Origin: Alienimonas chondri
GTDB lineage: Bacteria; Planctomycetota; Planctomycetia; Planctomycetales; Planctomycetaceae
Direction: 5' to 3'
Assembly (NCBI RefSeq): GCF_013036045.1
Contig: NZ_WTPX01000016.1
Span: forward strand, 1 to 54,666
Length of the DNA stretch: 54,666 nucleotides
Shown here: positions 10,364 through 18,386 of the stretch, one piece after another
How the letters are laid out: each line of letters begins with the position of its first letter
How positions within the stretch are numbered: the stretch's first letter is position 1
The notes under the pieces: generated by a model
Told to the model about the DNA's origin: nothing
The model's database searches: none
Seen by the model: the letters and a program-made list of their open reading frames with translations, nothing else
Position numbers and translations under genes: made by a program

Positions 10364-11560
10364 TTACCGCCGTCTGAGGACGAACCGGGGGGCGATCCAG
10401 AACGCTTCGTCCCGCACGCCCCCCAGCGTGCCGGGCGAGACTGTTAGAGCGACCGACTCGGCGCCGTCGAATTCGATGCGTACCGGATGGAACGCCCCCG
10501 ATCGCACGCCGTTTCGTTCCCAGCGCGTTGCCCCGTCGACCGTGATGCTCGCATCGCAGTCGGCGAGTTCGCCGGCCGCGGCGTCGACCGCGAAGGCCGT
10601 TACGACCGCCGTCGCCTCAGGCGGGACGGCGAACGTCAGCGTCGTTCCCGCCGCGACGCCCCAGCCGAGCGTCCGCGGTCGCCCGTCGGCGACGGGGCGA
10701 CGGCCGACGACGCTCCGGTCCCGCCGCGGCTCCGCTCGTCCGTGCGGTACGGCGGCGATCTCTACCGTTGGCTCGCTTGCCTCGGCAACGCCGGGCGTGA
10801 CGGCCGTCAATTCTCGAATCGCATCGGGGCCGAGAGGAACGGTCAGCCCCTCCGCGGTCAGCGCCTGCCCCCCGGCCGGTCCGTACGTCAGGGAGGTCGC
10901 GGTCAGATGCGAACCGTCCGCCAGCAATGCCTGAAAGAATCGATTCGGCCGCGGGGCCGGCCGCTGCAACTCCGGCGAGAGGGCGACGGCCCGCACCGTC
11001 GATCGCGGGAGTTTGATCTCCCCCGCGGCGGCGAGGAGCCGCACCGCGTCGGCGTCGAATTCGAGCAATTCCCCGCCGACCCGCCCGCCGACCTGTAACA
11101 GCGCCAGATCGTCCGCTCCGCGGTCACGGAGCGCCGCCAACCGTTGCACGTTCGTCAGCGGCCCCGTGCCGGCGAAGCGCATGAACCGCACCCGGTCGGC
11201 GGGCAGGCTCAGCGAGTCGCCCCGCGGTCGGGAGAAGGCGATCGTTTCTCCGTCGAAGCCGGCGACGGTCCCGAACAGGCGGTCGCCGCCGGTCAGTTCG
11301 ACCCAACCCCGATCGCCGTCCGGCGCGATCGGGCCGGGAACGAACACGTCCAACACCTCGTCCCATGACCACGACTGATCATCCAGCCGGATGGTCTGAT
11401 CGCTCACCTCGATCCGACTGCCGGTGACCGATCCGCCGCCTGAAAGCGTGACTTCGATGCAGTTCTCGGCCGATTCGCCCCGGGCGAAGTCACCCGCGAA
11501 ACCGCAAGCGAGAGTCGCGGACTGAAGGAACGTCCGCCGGGTGGGAAGGGAACCGCTCAT
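10364..11560 (-). CDS. Tat-exported protein with C-terminal NPCBM-like domain
   Basis: This 398-residue protein begins at ATG 11558-11560, overlapping the upstream gene's stop as ATGA. The N-terminus TRRTFLQSA fits the twin-arginine export consensus, with a hydrophobic segment after it. The middle contains short beta-rich repeats of the type 'LTGGDRLFGTVAGFDGETI', which look like a small beta-barrel. The last 110 residues end with 'DEAFWIAPRFV', resembling the NPCBM carbohydrate-binding module. Export and sugar binding are inferred. The codons for the signal peptide include an 18-bp sequence that is also found as an intergenic repeat at 23061. The partner gene upstream encodes a squalene-repeat protein. 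Confidence 0.72.
   Translation of the reverse strand: MSGSLPTRRTFLQSATLACGFAGDFARGESAENCIEVTLSGGGSVTGSRIEVSDQTIRLDDQSWSWDEVLDVFVPGPIAPDGDRGWVELTGGDRLFGTVAGFDGETIAFSRPRGDSLSLPADRVRFMRFAGTGPLTNVQRLAALRDRGADDLALLQVGGRVGGELLEFDADAVRLLAAAGEIKLPRSTVRAVALSPELQRPAPRPNRFFQALLADGSHLTATSLTYGPAGGQALTAEGLTVPLGPDAIRELTAVTPGVAEASEPTVEIAAVPHGRAEPRRDRSVVGRRPVADGRPRTLGWGVAAGTTLTFAVPPEATAVVTAFAVDAAAGELADCDASITVDGATRWERNGVRSGAFHPVRIEFDGAESVALTVSPGTLGGVRDEAFWIAPRFVLRRR
11493..11510. repeat. 18-bp REP-like sequence inside a signal-peptide coding region (family 2)
   Basis: CCCGCGAAACCGCAAGCG here is the exact reverse complement of bases 23061-23078, and its last 15 bases are near-identical to both arms of a palindrome at 47698-47769. 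It encodes part of the Tat signal hydrophobic segment of the surrounding gene. Confidence 0.45.
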
Positions 11561-12768
11561 CGCCGGTAGATCGGCAGGAGGCGGTGCGGCACGCGGAGGG
11601 AGAGGACCGCCATCGCGGTGGCGTATTCGTCCGTGAAGCGGGCGCTTCGCCAGAAGATGAAGGAATCTTCCTGCACGGCGGTGCGCAGCAACTCCTCCCG
11701 CATCGGGGGATACCAGGCGGCCCAGGTCTCCCCGCCGGCCTGCCAGGCGGCCCGGGTCGCATAGAAGCGACCGTAGTACGGGTACGCCCCGCCGCTGCGC
11801 CGCGGTCGATTCGCCAGCACGTACCGCAGACCGTCCGCGATCTCTTGCTCGACGGCGGGATCGGTCAGCCCGGCGGTGCGGAGGGCGCTGACGGCCGCGG
11901 CGGAGCGCTCGAACCGGCTGCCGTCGCGCCGCTCCGCCATGTAGAAGTAGCCGCCGTCCGCGGGGTTGCGCAGGCTCCGCACATAGCGGATCGCGGCGGG
12001 GACGACCGCGTCCGGGACCGTCAAACCGGCGTCCTTGGCGCTGCGGAGGGCGGCGATCTGGCAGACCGTCACGCTGATATCCGCCTCCGCGGAGGTGGGC
12101 ACGTACCGCCAACCGCCCTCTCGATTCTGGCTGTCCGCGATGCGACGCACGGCCCGTTGCAGGGCGGCGCGCACCGCGGTCGGGTCGAAGTCCGGTTCCT
12201 GCAACTCGCCGAGAATTTCGCAGAGGTACAACGTGGCGAAGCCGTGCCCGTACATGGACCCGTCCGGCGGGGTATCGGGCGACTCCGCGGCGAAGAACAG
12301 CCCGTCCGGCTCCTGATGATCCAGCAGGAACCGGGCGGCGGCGGCGGCGTTCGAGGCGTGCGGGCCTCCGCTGGGAACGCTGCCGCCGGACGCCCAGGCC
12401 AGTCCGCACAGGGCCGTCACGCCGACGTTCCGTTGATACCGGCGCCCGGATCCCATCGAACCGTCCGGCCGTTGCCGCAATGCGAGCCAGCGGTCGGCGG
12501 CTTCCGCGGCGGCGATCGATTGCGGCGTCGTCAGCCGCGGCGGCAGGTCGTCGGCTCGGGCGGCGGTCGCCGCCGCAAGGAGGAGAACCGCCCAGCCAGC
12601 CGGGCGCCACTTGAAAGAGGTCCGGAGGGATAAACCCCCCGGCTCGCTCGCCCTATTCCACCACGTTCGGGTACAGCCCGCCCGTGCCGGGGAACATATC
12701 GAGCGGGTTCTGCCGCGACGGCGGGGCCGGCGCCCGGCGGTTTTGCAGCAGGGTGCGATTCTCGTCAC
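11557..12768 (-). CDS. secreted squalene/prenyltransferase-repeat protein
   Basis: The frame gives 403 residues from GTG 12768. From about residue 55 it shows a signal-like hydrophobic stretch (Trp-Ala-Val-Leu-Leu-Leu-Ala) ending Ala-Arg-Ala, then alpha/alpha-toroid repeats with QRPDGSMG, QEPDGLFF, REGGWRYV and PADGGYFY segments. It looks like a single-toroid relative of the protein encoded at 7928. The start is uncertain: the GTG lies 116 bp inside the upstream lipoprotein gene, and no ATG, GTG or TTG in frame lies closer to the signal peptide. It could use a rare start, or translation could re-initiate after the lipoprotein stop. The next gene overlaps its stop by 4 bp. Confidence 0.75.
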   Translation of the reverse strand: MTRIAPCCKTAGRRPRRRGRTRSICSPARAGCTRTWWNRASEPGGLSLRTSFKWRPAGWAVLLLAAATAARADDLPPRLTTPQSIAAAEAADRWLALRQRPDGSMGSGRRYQRNVGVTALCGLAWASGGSVPSGGPHASNAAAAARFLLDHQEPDGLFFAAESPDTPPDGSMYGHGFATLYLCEILGELQEPDFDPTAVRAALQRAVRRIADSQNREGGWRYVPTSAEADISVTVCQIAALRSAKDAGLTVPDAVVPAAIRYVRSLRNPADGGYFYMAERRDGSRFERSAAAVSALRTAGLTDPAVEQEIADGLRYVLANRPRRSGGAYPYYGRFYATRAAWQAGGETWAAWYPPMREELLRTAVQEDSFIFWRSARFTDEYATAMAVLSLRVPHRLLPIYRR

Positions 12769-12997
12769 GGCCGTTCTGGAAGTCCGTCGGACGGGTGAAG
12801 GTCTCCGGTCCCATGTCCTCGTCCGGGAACGGGTCGAACCGCTCCTGGCTCGGTCCCTCGATCGGCGGCGGGGGGAGCGGACCGAAGTCCGGCGTCCGCG
12901 TGACGAACGGGTTACAGCCGAGCGTCGCTCCGCAGAGCGCGCAGGCCAGCGCCGCGATCAACGGGCGAATCGGATCGGAAAATGAACGTCCATGCAC
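12653..12997 (-). CDS. small secreted lipoprotein
   Basis: This 114-residue product starts at GTG 12997, nine bases after an AGGAGG ribosome-binding site, one of the few clear ones in the window. The signal contains a hydrophobic run ending Ala-Thr-Leu-Gly-Cys, a lipobox. The mature chain is Pro-, Asp- and Arg-rich, apparently unstructured, with no recognised domain. It is first in a run with the two following minus-strand genes (squalene-repeat protein and Tat-exported protein), so it may anchor or assist them at the envelope; this is inference. Confidence 0.7.
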   Translation of the reverse strand: MHGRSFSDPIRPLIAALACALCGATLGCNPFVTRTPDFGPLPPPPIEGPSQERFDPFPDEDMGPETFTRPTDFQNGRDENRTLLQNRRAPAPPSRQNPLDMFPGTGGLYPNVVE

Positions 12998-13006
12998 GGG
13001 GGGCCG

Positions 13007-13012
13007 CCTCCT
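13007..13012 (-). promoter_or_regulatory. Shine-Dalgarno AGGAGG fixing a GTG start
   Basis: A perfect AGGAGG on the minus strand lies 9 nt before GTG 12997 and decides the start of the 114-residue lipoprotein over an out-of-frame ATG four bases downstream. Confidence 0.75.
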
Positions 13013-13084
13013 CGCGGCGGTTCAAACTTTAGGCGATTCGTTATCCTCCCGGAAGATCGACTCGATTCGCTGTGACCGCCCCCC

Positions 13085-13900
13085 ATGTCTGCCCCCCGCG
13101 CCCTCGTCGTCCGTGCCCCCGGGACGAACTCTGACGAGGAAACCGTCCGCGCCTTTGAAACGGCCGGCGCCGTCGTCGACCACCTGCACCTGTTTCGGGT
13201 GTTGGAGGAGCCGGACATGCTCGACCGCTATCAGATCTTCTGCGTGCCCGGCGGGTTCAGCTACGGCGACGACCTCGGCAGCGGCGTGATCTTCGCCCGT
13301 CACCTGTCCGGCCCGCTGGGCGACGCGCTGGGGCGGTTTCTGAACGCGGACAAGCTCGTGCTGGGCATCTGCAACGGCTTTCAGGTGCTGCTGAAAGCCG
13401 GCGTGCTGCCGGGCGGAGCGGACGGATGGGGGGCGAATCAAACCCCGAAGGCGACGCTGACCTGGAACGAATCCGGCCGCTACGACTGCCGATGGGTGCG
13501 GCTGCGTAACGACCGGCCGGATCACGCCTTCCTGCGGGACATGCCCGACGTGGAGATGCCGATCGCCCATGCGGAGGGCCGCATCGCGGTCTCCGACCCC
13601 GCCGTGCTGAAGGAATGGGTTGCGAACGGCAACGTCGCCCTGCGGTACGCAGCGCGTCAGGGCGATCTGCCCGAGGGTGGCCCGACCGCGGACGTCACGC
13701 TGGCCGCCCCGCATAACCCCAACGGTTCCTTCGCGGATATCGCCGGCCTCTCGGACGCCTCCGGCAAGATCCTCGGGCTGATGCCGCACCCGGAACGCTT
13801 TCAATTCGCCCACCAGCATCCCCGTTGGACGCGGCTCGGGCTGACCGGCGAGGGCGCCGGAATGAAGCTGTTCCGCAACGCGGTCGAGTGGTTCGACTGA
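13085..13900 (+). CDS. purQ: phosphoribosylformylglycinamidine synthase subunit PurQ
   Basis: PurQ is the glutamine amidotransferase subunit that supplies ammonia to PurL in the fourth step of purine synthesis. The 271-residue product shows PGGFSYGDD near residue 56, the nucleophile Cys in GICNGFQ (about residue 97), and the catalytic His/Glu in MPHPE near residue 239. The length is slightly above the usual 225-260. It starts at ATG 13085. purL and purS are not adjacent; purF lies 30 kb away at 44356, so the purine genes are dispersed. Confidence 0.95.
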   Translation: MSAPRALVVRAPGTNSDEETVRAFETAGAVVDHLHLFRVLEEPDMLDRYQIFCVPGGFSYGDDLGSGVIFARHLSGPLGDALGRFLNADKLVLGICNGFQVLLKAGVLPGGADGWGANQTPKATLTWNESGRYDCRWVRLRNDRPDHAFLRDMPDVEMPIAHAEGRIAVSDPAVLKEWVANGNVALRYAARQGDLPEGGPTADVTLAAPHNPNGSFADIAGLSDASGKILGLMPHPERFQFAHQHPRWTRLGLTGEGAGMKLFRNAVEWFD

Positions 13901-13961
13901 GACGGGACTCACGCGCGACGGACTCGCCCGAGACGGGTTCACCCGAGAACCGCTTCGCTCG

Positions 13962-14477
13962 TCACTCCCCGATTCCAGCCGGGCTGGTCGGCGGGAGACC
14001 GGGGCCGCCGATCGGGCCGTCGCCGGGCGGTTGGGTGGAGGCCGGCAGCGGCATCGGGGCGGACAGGGGATTCGCTTCGTTCCTCGTCGAAGGCGTCCGC
14101 GGCGGGGCGCTTCCCGGCCCGTCGAACCGCCGGGCGCTGCCGGCGAACTGCTCGTACCCCGCCGGCATCGGGGCGTACACGTGCGTCGTGTGGTATTGCG
14201 GTCGGCGGTGACTGCAGCCGGCCTGCAAGCCCGGGAATGAGGTGAACGCTTCGACCGGCGGCCGGTACGGATCGCGGCCGCGATCGCATTCTTTCAGGCC
14301 GCACAGCCCGCAGAAATCGGTCGCGTAGCAGGCCGGTTTGGCGAACCCGGCGTACGCCCGGCCGGTGGTGCAATCCACGTAGCCCGGCCGGGTCGCGCAG
14401 CCGGTCATCATGCCCCCGACCCCCGCGAGCAGCAGGAGGCCAGGCAAGCGAACGGCGGACATGCGGGGCGGGGACAT
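13962..14477 (-). CDS. Cys-rich secreted lipoprotein
   Basis: This 171-residue protein starts at ATG 14477 (a second ATG five codons later is possible) and has a GAGG five bases before it. The signal sequence ends Met-Met-Thr-Gly-Cys, a lipobox. The mature N-terminal half has several Cys residues (CATRP, VDCTTG, DFCGLCGLKECD). The C-terminal half is Pro/Gly-rich and low-complexity. No domain recognised. The open frame extends further upstream, but those residues precede the signal peptide and are rejected. Confidence 0.7.
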   Translation of the reverse strand: MSPPRMSAVRLPGLLLLAGVGGMMTGCATRPGYVDCTTGRAYAGFAKPACYATDFCGLCGLKECDRGRDPYRPPVEAFTSFPGLQAGCSHRRPQYHTTHVYAPMPAGYEQFAGSARRFDGPGSAPPRTPSTRNEANPLSAPMPLPASTQPPGDGPIGGPGLPPTSPAGIGE

Positions 14478-14678
14478 CGGAACCTCGGGCGACGGACAGA
14501 ACCGTTCATCGGCCGGTGCGACGCTCAAGTCCGGCACGCCCGGCGCCGCCCGCACAGCTTGCCAAGTCTTGGCCGGCCCGCTTGCCAAGCGCTGATCGGT
14601 CGGCGTCGGGTCTGGCCTGCGAAGAGGTTCCGTTACCATTCACCCGGCCCGGCGCCCCGACTCCTGACGACGAACGCT

Positions 14679-15800
14679 TTGCCTGACCCCGCGGCCCCCG
14701 CCAAGTCCTTACCGAAGGACGATTACCGTCGGGTGACGACGCGGCAGATGTGGAATCTGGCCGGTCTCACCCCGCTGGAGTGGGTGAAGCGGGCGGTCGC
14801 CAGCTATCGGGAGCACAAGCTCGAACACCGGGCGGTGTACTTCGCGTTCTTCGCCCTGTATTCGCTGGCGCCCGCGTTGGTGGTGGCGGTCAGCACCAGC
14901 GTGTTGGTCCTCAACGAAACGGCCCGCGAGGAGGTGCTGACGGATCTGAAGATGACCATCCGCGAAGGCCTGCCCGGCGACGCCAGCGTGCTGATCATCA
15001 GCGAGATGGAACGACTCCGGAAGAGCACCGGCTGGATGGTGATCGCCTTCGGCTGGACGTTCCTCTTCTACTCCGGCCGCACGACGCTGCTGACGATCTC
15101 CAGCGGGTTGGACGCGGCGTACGGCGTCGACGAGCGTCGCAGGTACTGGCATCGCAACGTGGTGGCGGTCGGGCTGGTGTTGCTGACGACCTTTTCCCTC
15201 CTGGCGCTCAGCGTCGTGTTGCAGTTCGCCGCCGACGAATTGCTGCTTCGACTCAGTCCGGAGGGCCGATGGGGTTGGGTGCGGCTCGTCGCGGTCTACG
15301 GCTTCAAATGGGTCTTGGCGATCGGGTTTCTGCTCGCCGCGGTCAGCCTGGTTTACACCTACGTGCCCAGTTGCAAACTGCGGTGGACCGTGCTGACGCC
15401 CGGCGGGGCGTTCTTCGCGGCGACGTTCCTGATCTCCACGCAGGCCTTCCGCTTTTACATTCAGAACTACGGCCGTTACGGCGACACCTACGGGGCGCTG
15501 GCCGGCGTCGTCGTGCTGATGACCTGGCTGTGGCTGACCGGCATGCTGTTGCTGTTCGGCGGCCAGTTGAACAGCGTGATCCACCGGCACGCGCTGGCGG
15601 AGCTGTTTCGGAAGGACCGCGAGCGAATGTTGGCGGCTCGTCGGTTCCCCCCGATCGGCGCGATCTCCGATCCGACGCCGGAGGAGGTCGACGAGGAACT
15701 TGAGCGGGACGAGGCCGAAGAGGTGGCCAAGAAGGAGGCGGCGAAGAAGGACGACCCGCCGCCGATCTCGGCCGCGGCCCGATCCGGCGTCATGCCGTAA
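14679..15800 (+). CDS. YihY/BrkB-family inner-membrane protein
   Basis: The 373-residue protein (from TTG 14679; ATG 14748 is an alternative) has six transmembrane helices typical of the YihY/virulence factor BrkB family. The N-terminal signature includes HRAVYFAFFALYSLAPALV, and helix 4-6 segments 'WVLAIGFLLAAVSLVYTYVPS' and 'LAGVVVLMTWLWLTGMLLLFG' follow, the latter being the family's most conserved block. A charged Glu/Lys/Asp-rich tail of about 60 residues ends the chain. Family members are often mislabelled ribonuclease BN; their actual role (transport or envelope) is unsettled. It is preceded by a divergent lipoprotein gene. Confidence 0.88.
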   Translation: MPDPAAPAKSLPKDDYRRVTTRQMWNLAGLTPLEWVKRAVASYREHKLEHRAVYFAFFALYSLAPALVVAVSTSVLVLNETAREEVLTDLKMTIREGLPGDASVLIISEMERLRKSTGWMVIAFGWTFLFYSGRTTLLTISSGLDAAYGVDERRRYWHRNVVAVGLVLLTTFSLLALSVVLQFAADELLLRLSPEGRWGWVRLVAVYGFKWVLAIGFLLAAVSLVYTYVPSCKLRWTVLTPGGAFFAATFLISTQAFRFYIQNYGRYGDTYGALAGVVVLMTWLWLTGMLLLFGGQLNSVIHRHALAELFRKDRERMLAARRFPPIGAISDPTPEEVDEELERDEAEEVAKKEAAKKDDPPPISAAARSGVMP

Positions 15801-16719
15801 GCGGCTGGAATCGCGACGGACAGGGCCGGATCCGAAAACTTTTTCGGAAATGCGTGAACCTTCCGAACCCCGGCGGCGTCTAGCGGGTAGAACCCCGGCC
15901 GACGTCCCGCCGCCCCGCTCATCCCGGGCCGGCTCGGACGTGGTCTAAGTTCGCTCCGCCCGGCATGTGCCGGGTCGGGTTTGCTCCTCGGTTACCTCGT
16001 TCGTCTCAACTTCTCTGGTCTGCGGACATTGTCCGCGGGAGGCCCCGATGCTGTTCCGCCACCTCGACGCCGCCGCTCTCTCGAACGCCCTGAACGGGCT
16101 GTTCGGCGCGGACGCCGTCGTGATTGGCGGACGCGGCGGCCTCAGTGGTGCGGAACCGCGTTTGGTACACGCGTCCTGCACAGCCGTCGCGGAGTCCCCG
16201 CAATGCATGTATTCGGCGAAACAGCCGACCATGCCAGCGAGAAAAACGCCCGCGACCGCGACGCCGACGCCCCCCGTTACGACCGCCGAGCCGCGGTTAT
16301 GCGGCCCGGCTGCACGGGTCTGGGCGTCGTGGGTGGTCAGTCGGGCCGTTTCTGCCTGACGCGGTTTCGGCTCTCTGCCGAACCCAGTGCCGCCCGCCCG
16401 CTGCCGCCCCCGCCGGGCGACCCGCGCTCGTTCCCTGGTCGGAACGCCGCCGGTCGCGCCTCGCGGGCGCCGCTCCTCGTGTTCGCACACTGAAGTGTTC
16501 GCACGCTGAGCCGGGTCGTCGCCCCGCTGCCAGAATTTTCTGAGAACCCATCGCCGCGGCCGCGTTTCTCTTGCGCAGCCATCCCGGCTCGGTCGTGTCC
16601 TTCCGCACGCCGAAGTCCGGACGCGCTTTCGCACGGCGATCACCGAACGGCAACGCACGATTCCCACCCCCGCATCCGGGGCCGGTCGCGCGTTGAGCAC
16701 GCTCGAAAGGAGCGGACCG
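15801..16719. other. 0.9-kb region without a confident gene
   Basis: It begins with a perfect 8-bp palindrome, TCCGAAAA-CT-TTTTCGGA (15831-15848), a possible terminator for the BrkB-like gene. Around 16020-16040 a GCGGAC-ATT-GTCCGC hairpin precedes a GGGAGG and an ATG at 16048, whose first 34 codons have high third-position GC, but the frame becomes low-complexity afterwards. On the minus strand about 16215-16290 encodes a transmembrane-like run (VVTGGVGVAVAGVFLAGMVG) without an ATG/GTG start. Either may be a small or decayed gene. A GTGTTCGCAC direct repeat lies at 16480-16505. The ECF sigma promoter must lie near the end. Confidence 0.4.
16707..16713 (+). promoter_or_regulatory. ribosome-binding site of the ECF sigma gene
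   Basis: AAAGGAG lies 6 nt upstream of ATG 16720 and supports this start over the earlier in-frame TTG at 16693. Confidence 0.7.
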
Positions 16720-17331
16720 ATGAACGCTTCCTCCCTCCTCGCCGGGGATTACCGCACCGGCGACTACCGTACCGGCACGATGGAGCCCGCCCGGCTCGTC
16801 CGCTTGGTGATCGCCGCCCAGACTGGCGACCGCGACGCCTTCGGCGAACTGGCCGCCCACTTCGAGCCGACCGTCTTCGCCGTCGCCCTGCGTCGGTTGC
16901 GCAACCGGTCCGAGGCCGCCGAGGTCACCCAGGAGGTCTTGATGCGGGCGATGCGGAAGATCGACCAGTTGGAGGACCCGGAGCGGTTCGCCGGCTGGCT
17001 GAAGCAGGTCGCCGTCCGCATGAGCATCAACCGGGCCGTCCGTCGGCCGAAGGAGGCCGTCTGCGCCCCCGAGGCGTTCGGCGGCGAGGCCGTCGGCGGG
17101 GAGACCGCGCTCGACTCGCTGTTGCGGGGCGAGGCCGCGGACCTCGTCCGCGGGTCGCTGGACCGGTTGAAGGAGCTCGATCGGCGGACGCTGACGGCGT
17201 TCTACTTTGAGGGTCGGTCCTTGAAGGAGATCGGCGAGGAGTTCGCCTGCCCCGTCGGCACGGTCAAGCGCCGGCTGCACACCGCCCGCGGGCGGTTGAA
17301 GGCGGAGCTGGCCGCCGTCCTGCCGGCCTGA
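16720..17331 (+). CDS. ECF-subfamily RNA polymerase sigma factor
   Basis: The 203-residue product carries sigma-70 region 2 (about residues 25-100: 'GDRDAFGELAAHFEPTVFAVALRRLRN', then 'AAEVTQEVLMRAMRKI', with 'RFAGWLKQVAVRMSINR' after it) and region 4 (about 145-200: 'LDRRTLTAFYFEGRSLKEIGEE', with the helix-turn-helix 'CPVGTVKRRLHTARGRL'). It redirects RNA polymerase to a stress or envelope regulon. No anti-sigma factor or membrane partner is adjacent, so it may be controlled by a distant partner or transcriptionally. The N-terminus has a duplicated GDYRT segment encoded by two imperfect 15-bp repeats. A strong hairpin follows the gene. Confidence 0.9.
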   Translation: MNASSLLAGDYRTGDYRTGTMEPARLVRLVIAAQTGDRDAFGELAAHFEPTVFAVALRRLRNRSEAAEVTQEVLMRAMRKIDQLEDPERFAGWLKQVAVRMSINRAVRRPKEAVCAPEAFGGEAVGGETALDSLLRGEAADLVRGSLDRLKELDRRTLTAFYFEGRSLKEIGEEFACPVGTVKRRLHTARGRLKAELAAVLPA

Positions 17332-17358
17332 GCTGACGCTGAGTCGATGATCGAGACC

Positions 17359-17393
17359 GCCGTCCGTCGGGGATCCGCTCCCCGGCGGGCGGC
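17359..17393 (+). terminator. hairpin after the sigma factor gene
   Basis: GCCGTCCGTCGGGGA (17359-17373) pairs with TCCCCGGCGGGCGGC (17379-17393), with two mismatches and a 5-nt loop. It lies 27 bp beyond the sigma stop. No T run follows, so it is probably a structural or Rho-assisted terminator. Confidence 0.5.
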
Positions 17394-17431
17394 TTCGTGC
17401 ACGCCGGGGGAATCGTCTATTCTCGAAGCCG

Positions 17432-18361
17432 ATGGCCGCTCCTCCGACTGCACCGACCGCGCGCCGTCCTGCTTGGCGGAGCGCCGCGACGCTGCTTCTG
17501 GGGGCCTTCCTCGGCGCCGCCGGAGCCCTGATCGGTCTCTGGGCCGAGCGTATACCTGCGAACCCGCATGACGCTCCGGCGTTTGTCGGCAAGCCGTTGA
17601 GGGCGCCGGGCGACTCGGCCGATTCGGACGACAGTTTCCGCTGCGTCACCTGGAATGTTCACGGCTTCCGCGGAGCCGACGGCGATCCGAACCCCGCGCT
17701 CGCCGTCCAATGGTTGTTAGCGTCTCAATTCGACGTCGCTCTGCTTCAGGAAGTTCCCGGACCCGACGCGGTCTCGTCCGAGGGACCGGCTTCCGCCACG
17801 CTTGGTCGGTTCACCGGCGCCTCCGCCGCATTCGTCGGCACGGAGCGTCAGTACGGGAGAGAGCATGTCGGCAACGCGGTCCTTTCGACGCTCGCCGCGG
17901 GGCCGGTTCACCGGATTCCCCTCCCGGACACCCGCGGCAAGGCGTTCCGCACCGCGGTTCTCACAACCGTGTTCGTGCCGACCGCAGTGAACCCGGAGGG
18001 TCAAGCGGTGCGGCTGCTGAACGTCCACCTGACCCGTGAGGGCTGGGAACCGGGGCAACTCGAACGGGCGCTCGACCTCTTCCTCGCTTTGGAGGCGCCC
18101 TGCGTGTTGGCGGGGGATTTCAACGCGGAGATCGACGCCCCACCGTTGCAGGCGTTGCTGGCCTCTGACGAAGTGAAGGACGCGCTCGCCGCCCTCGATC
18201 CCCGCGAGGTGCGCGACGCGCTGCCGGTGGGCAAGGAGAAGGTCGACCACATCTTCACCCGCGGCCTGATCGTCCGTGAGGCCGCGGTCCTGAGAACCGA
18301 GGCCAGCGATCATCCGCTCTACTGGGTCGATCTAAGCCTGCCGGCGCCGTCGGCGGATTGA
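17432..18361 (+). CDS. membrane-anchored endonuclease/exonuclease/phosphatase-family protein
   Basis: The 309-residue protein begins with a basic segment and one hydrophobic helix (about 17-40), suggesting an N-terminal anchor or signal. The catalytic domain shows the ordered family motifs: VTWNVHG with the metal-ligand Asn, LLQEV with the catalytic Glu, LAGDFNAE with Asp/Asn, VDHIF, and the terminal ASDHPLYW with the catalytic His. These enzymes are Mg-dependent phosphodiesterases or phosphatases acting on nucleic acids, phospholipids or other phosphates; the substrate cannot be predicted. It starts at ATG 17432. A REP-like repeat pair lies between its 3' end and the next convergent gene. 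Confidence 0.88.
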   Translation: MAAPPTAPTARRPAWRSAATLLLGAFLGAAGALIGLWAERIPANPHDAPAFVGKPLRAPGDSADSDDSFRCVTWNVHGFRGADGDPNPALAVQWLLASQFDVALLQEVPGPDAVSSEGPASATLGRFTGASAAFVGTERQYGREHVGNAVLSTLAAGPVHRIPLPDTRGKAFRTAVLTTVFVPTAVNPEGQAVRLLNVHLTREGWEPGQLERALDLFLALEAPCVLAGDFNAEIDAPPLQALLASDEVKDALAALDPREVRDALPVGKEKVDHIFTRGLIVREAAVLRTEASDHPLYWVDLSLPAPSAD

Positions 18362-18386
18362 CTCAGAAAAGCTGTTGCAGAACCGG

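Noticed and set aside
10364-12610. 748-residue minus-strand open frame treated as one protein
   Set aside because: The real protein starts at 11560 with a Tat signal; upstream residues are an Arg-rich shadow of the neighbouring toroid gene.
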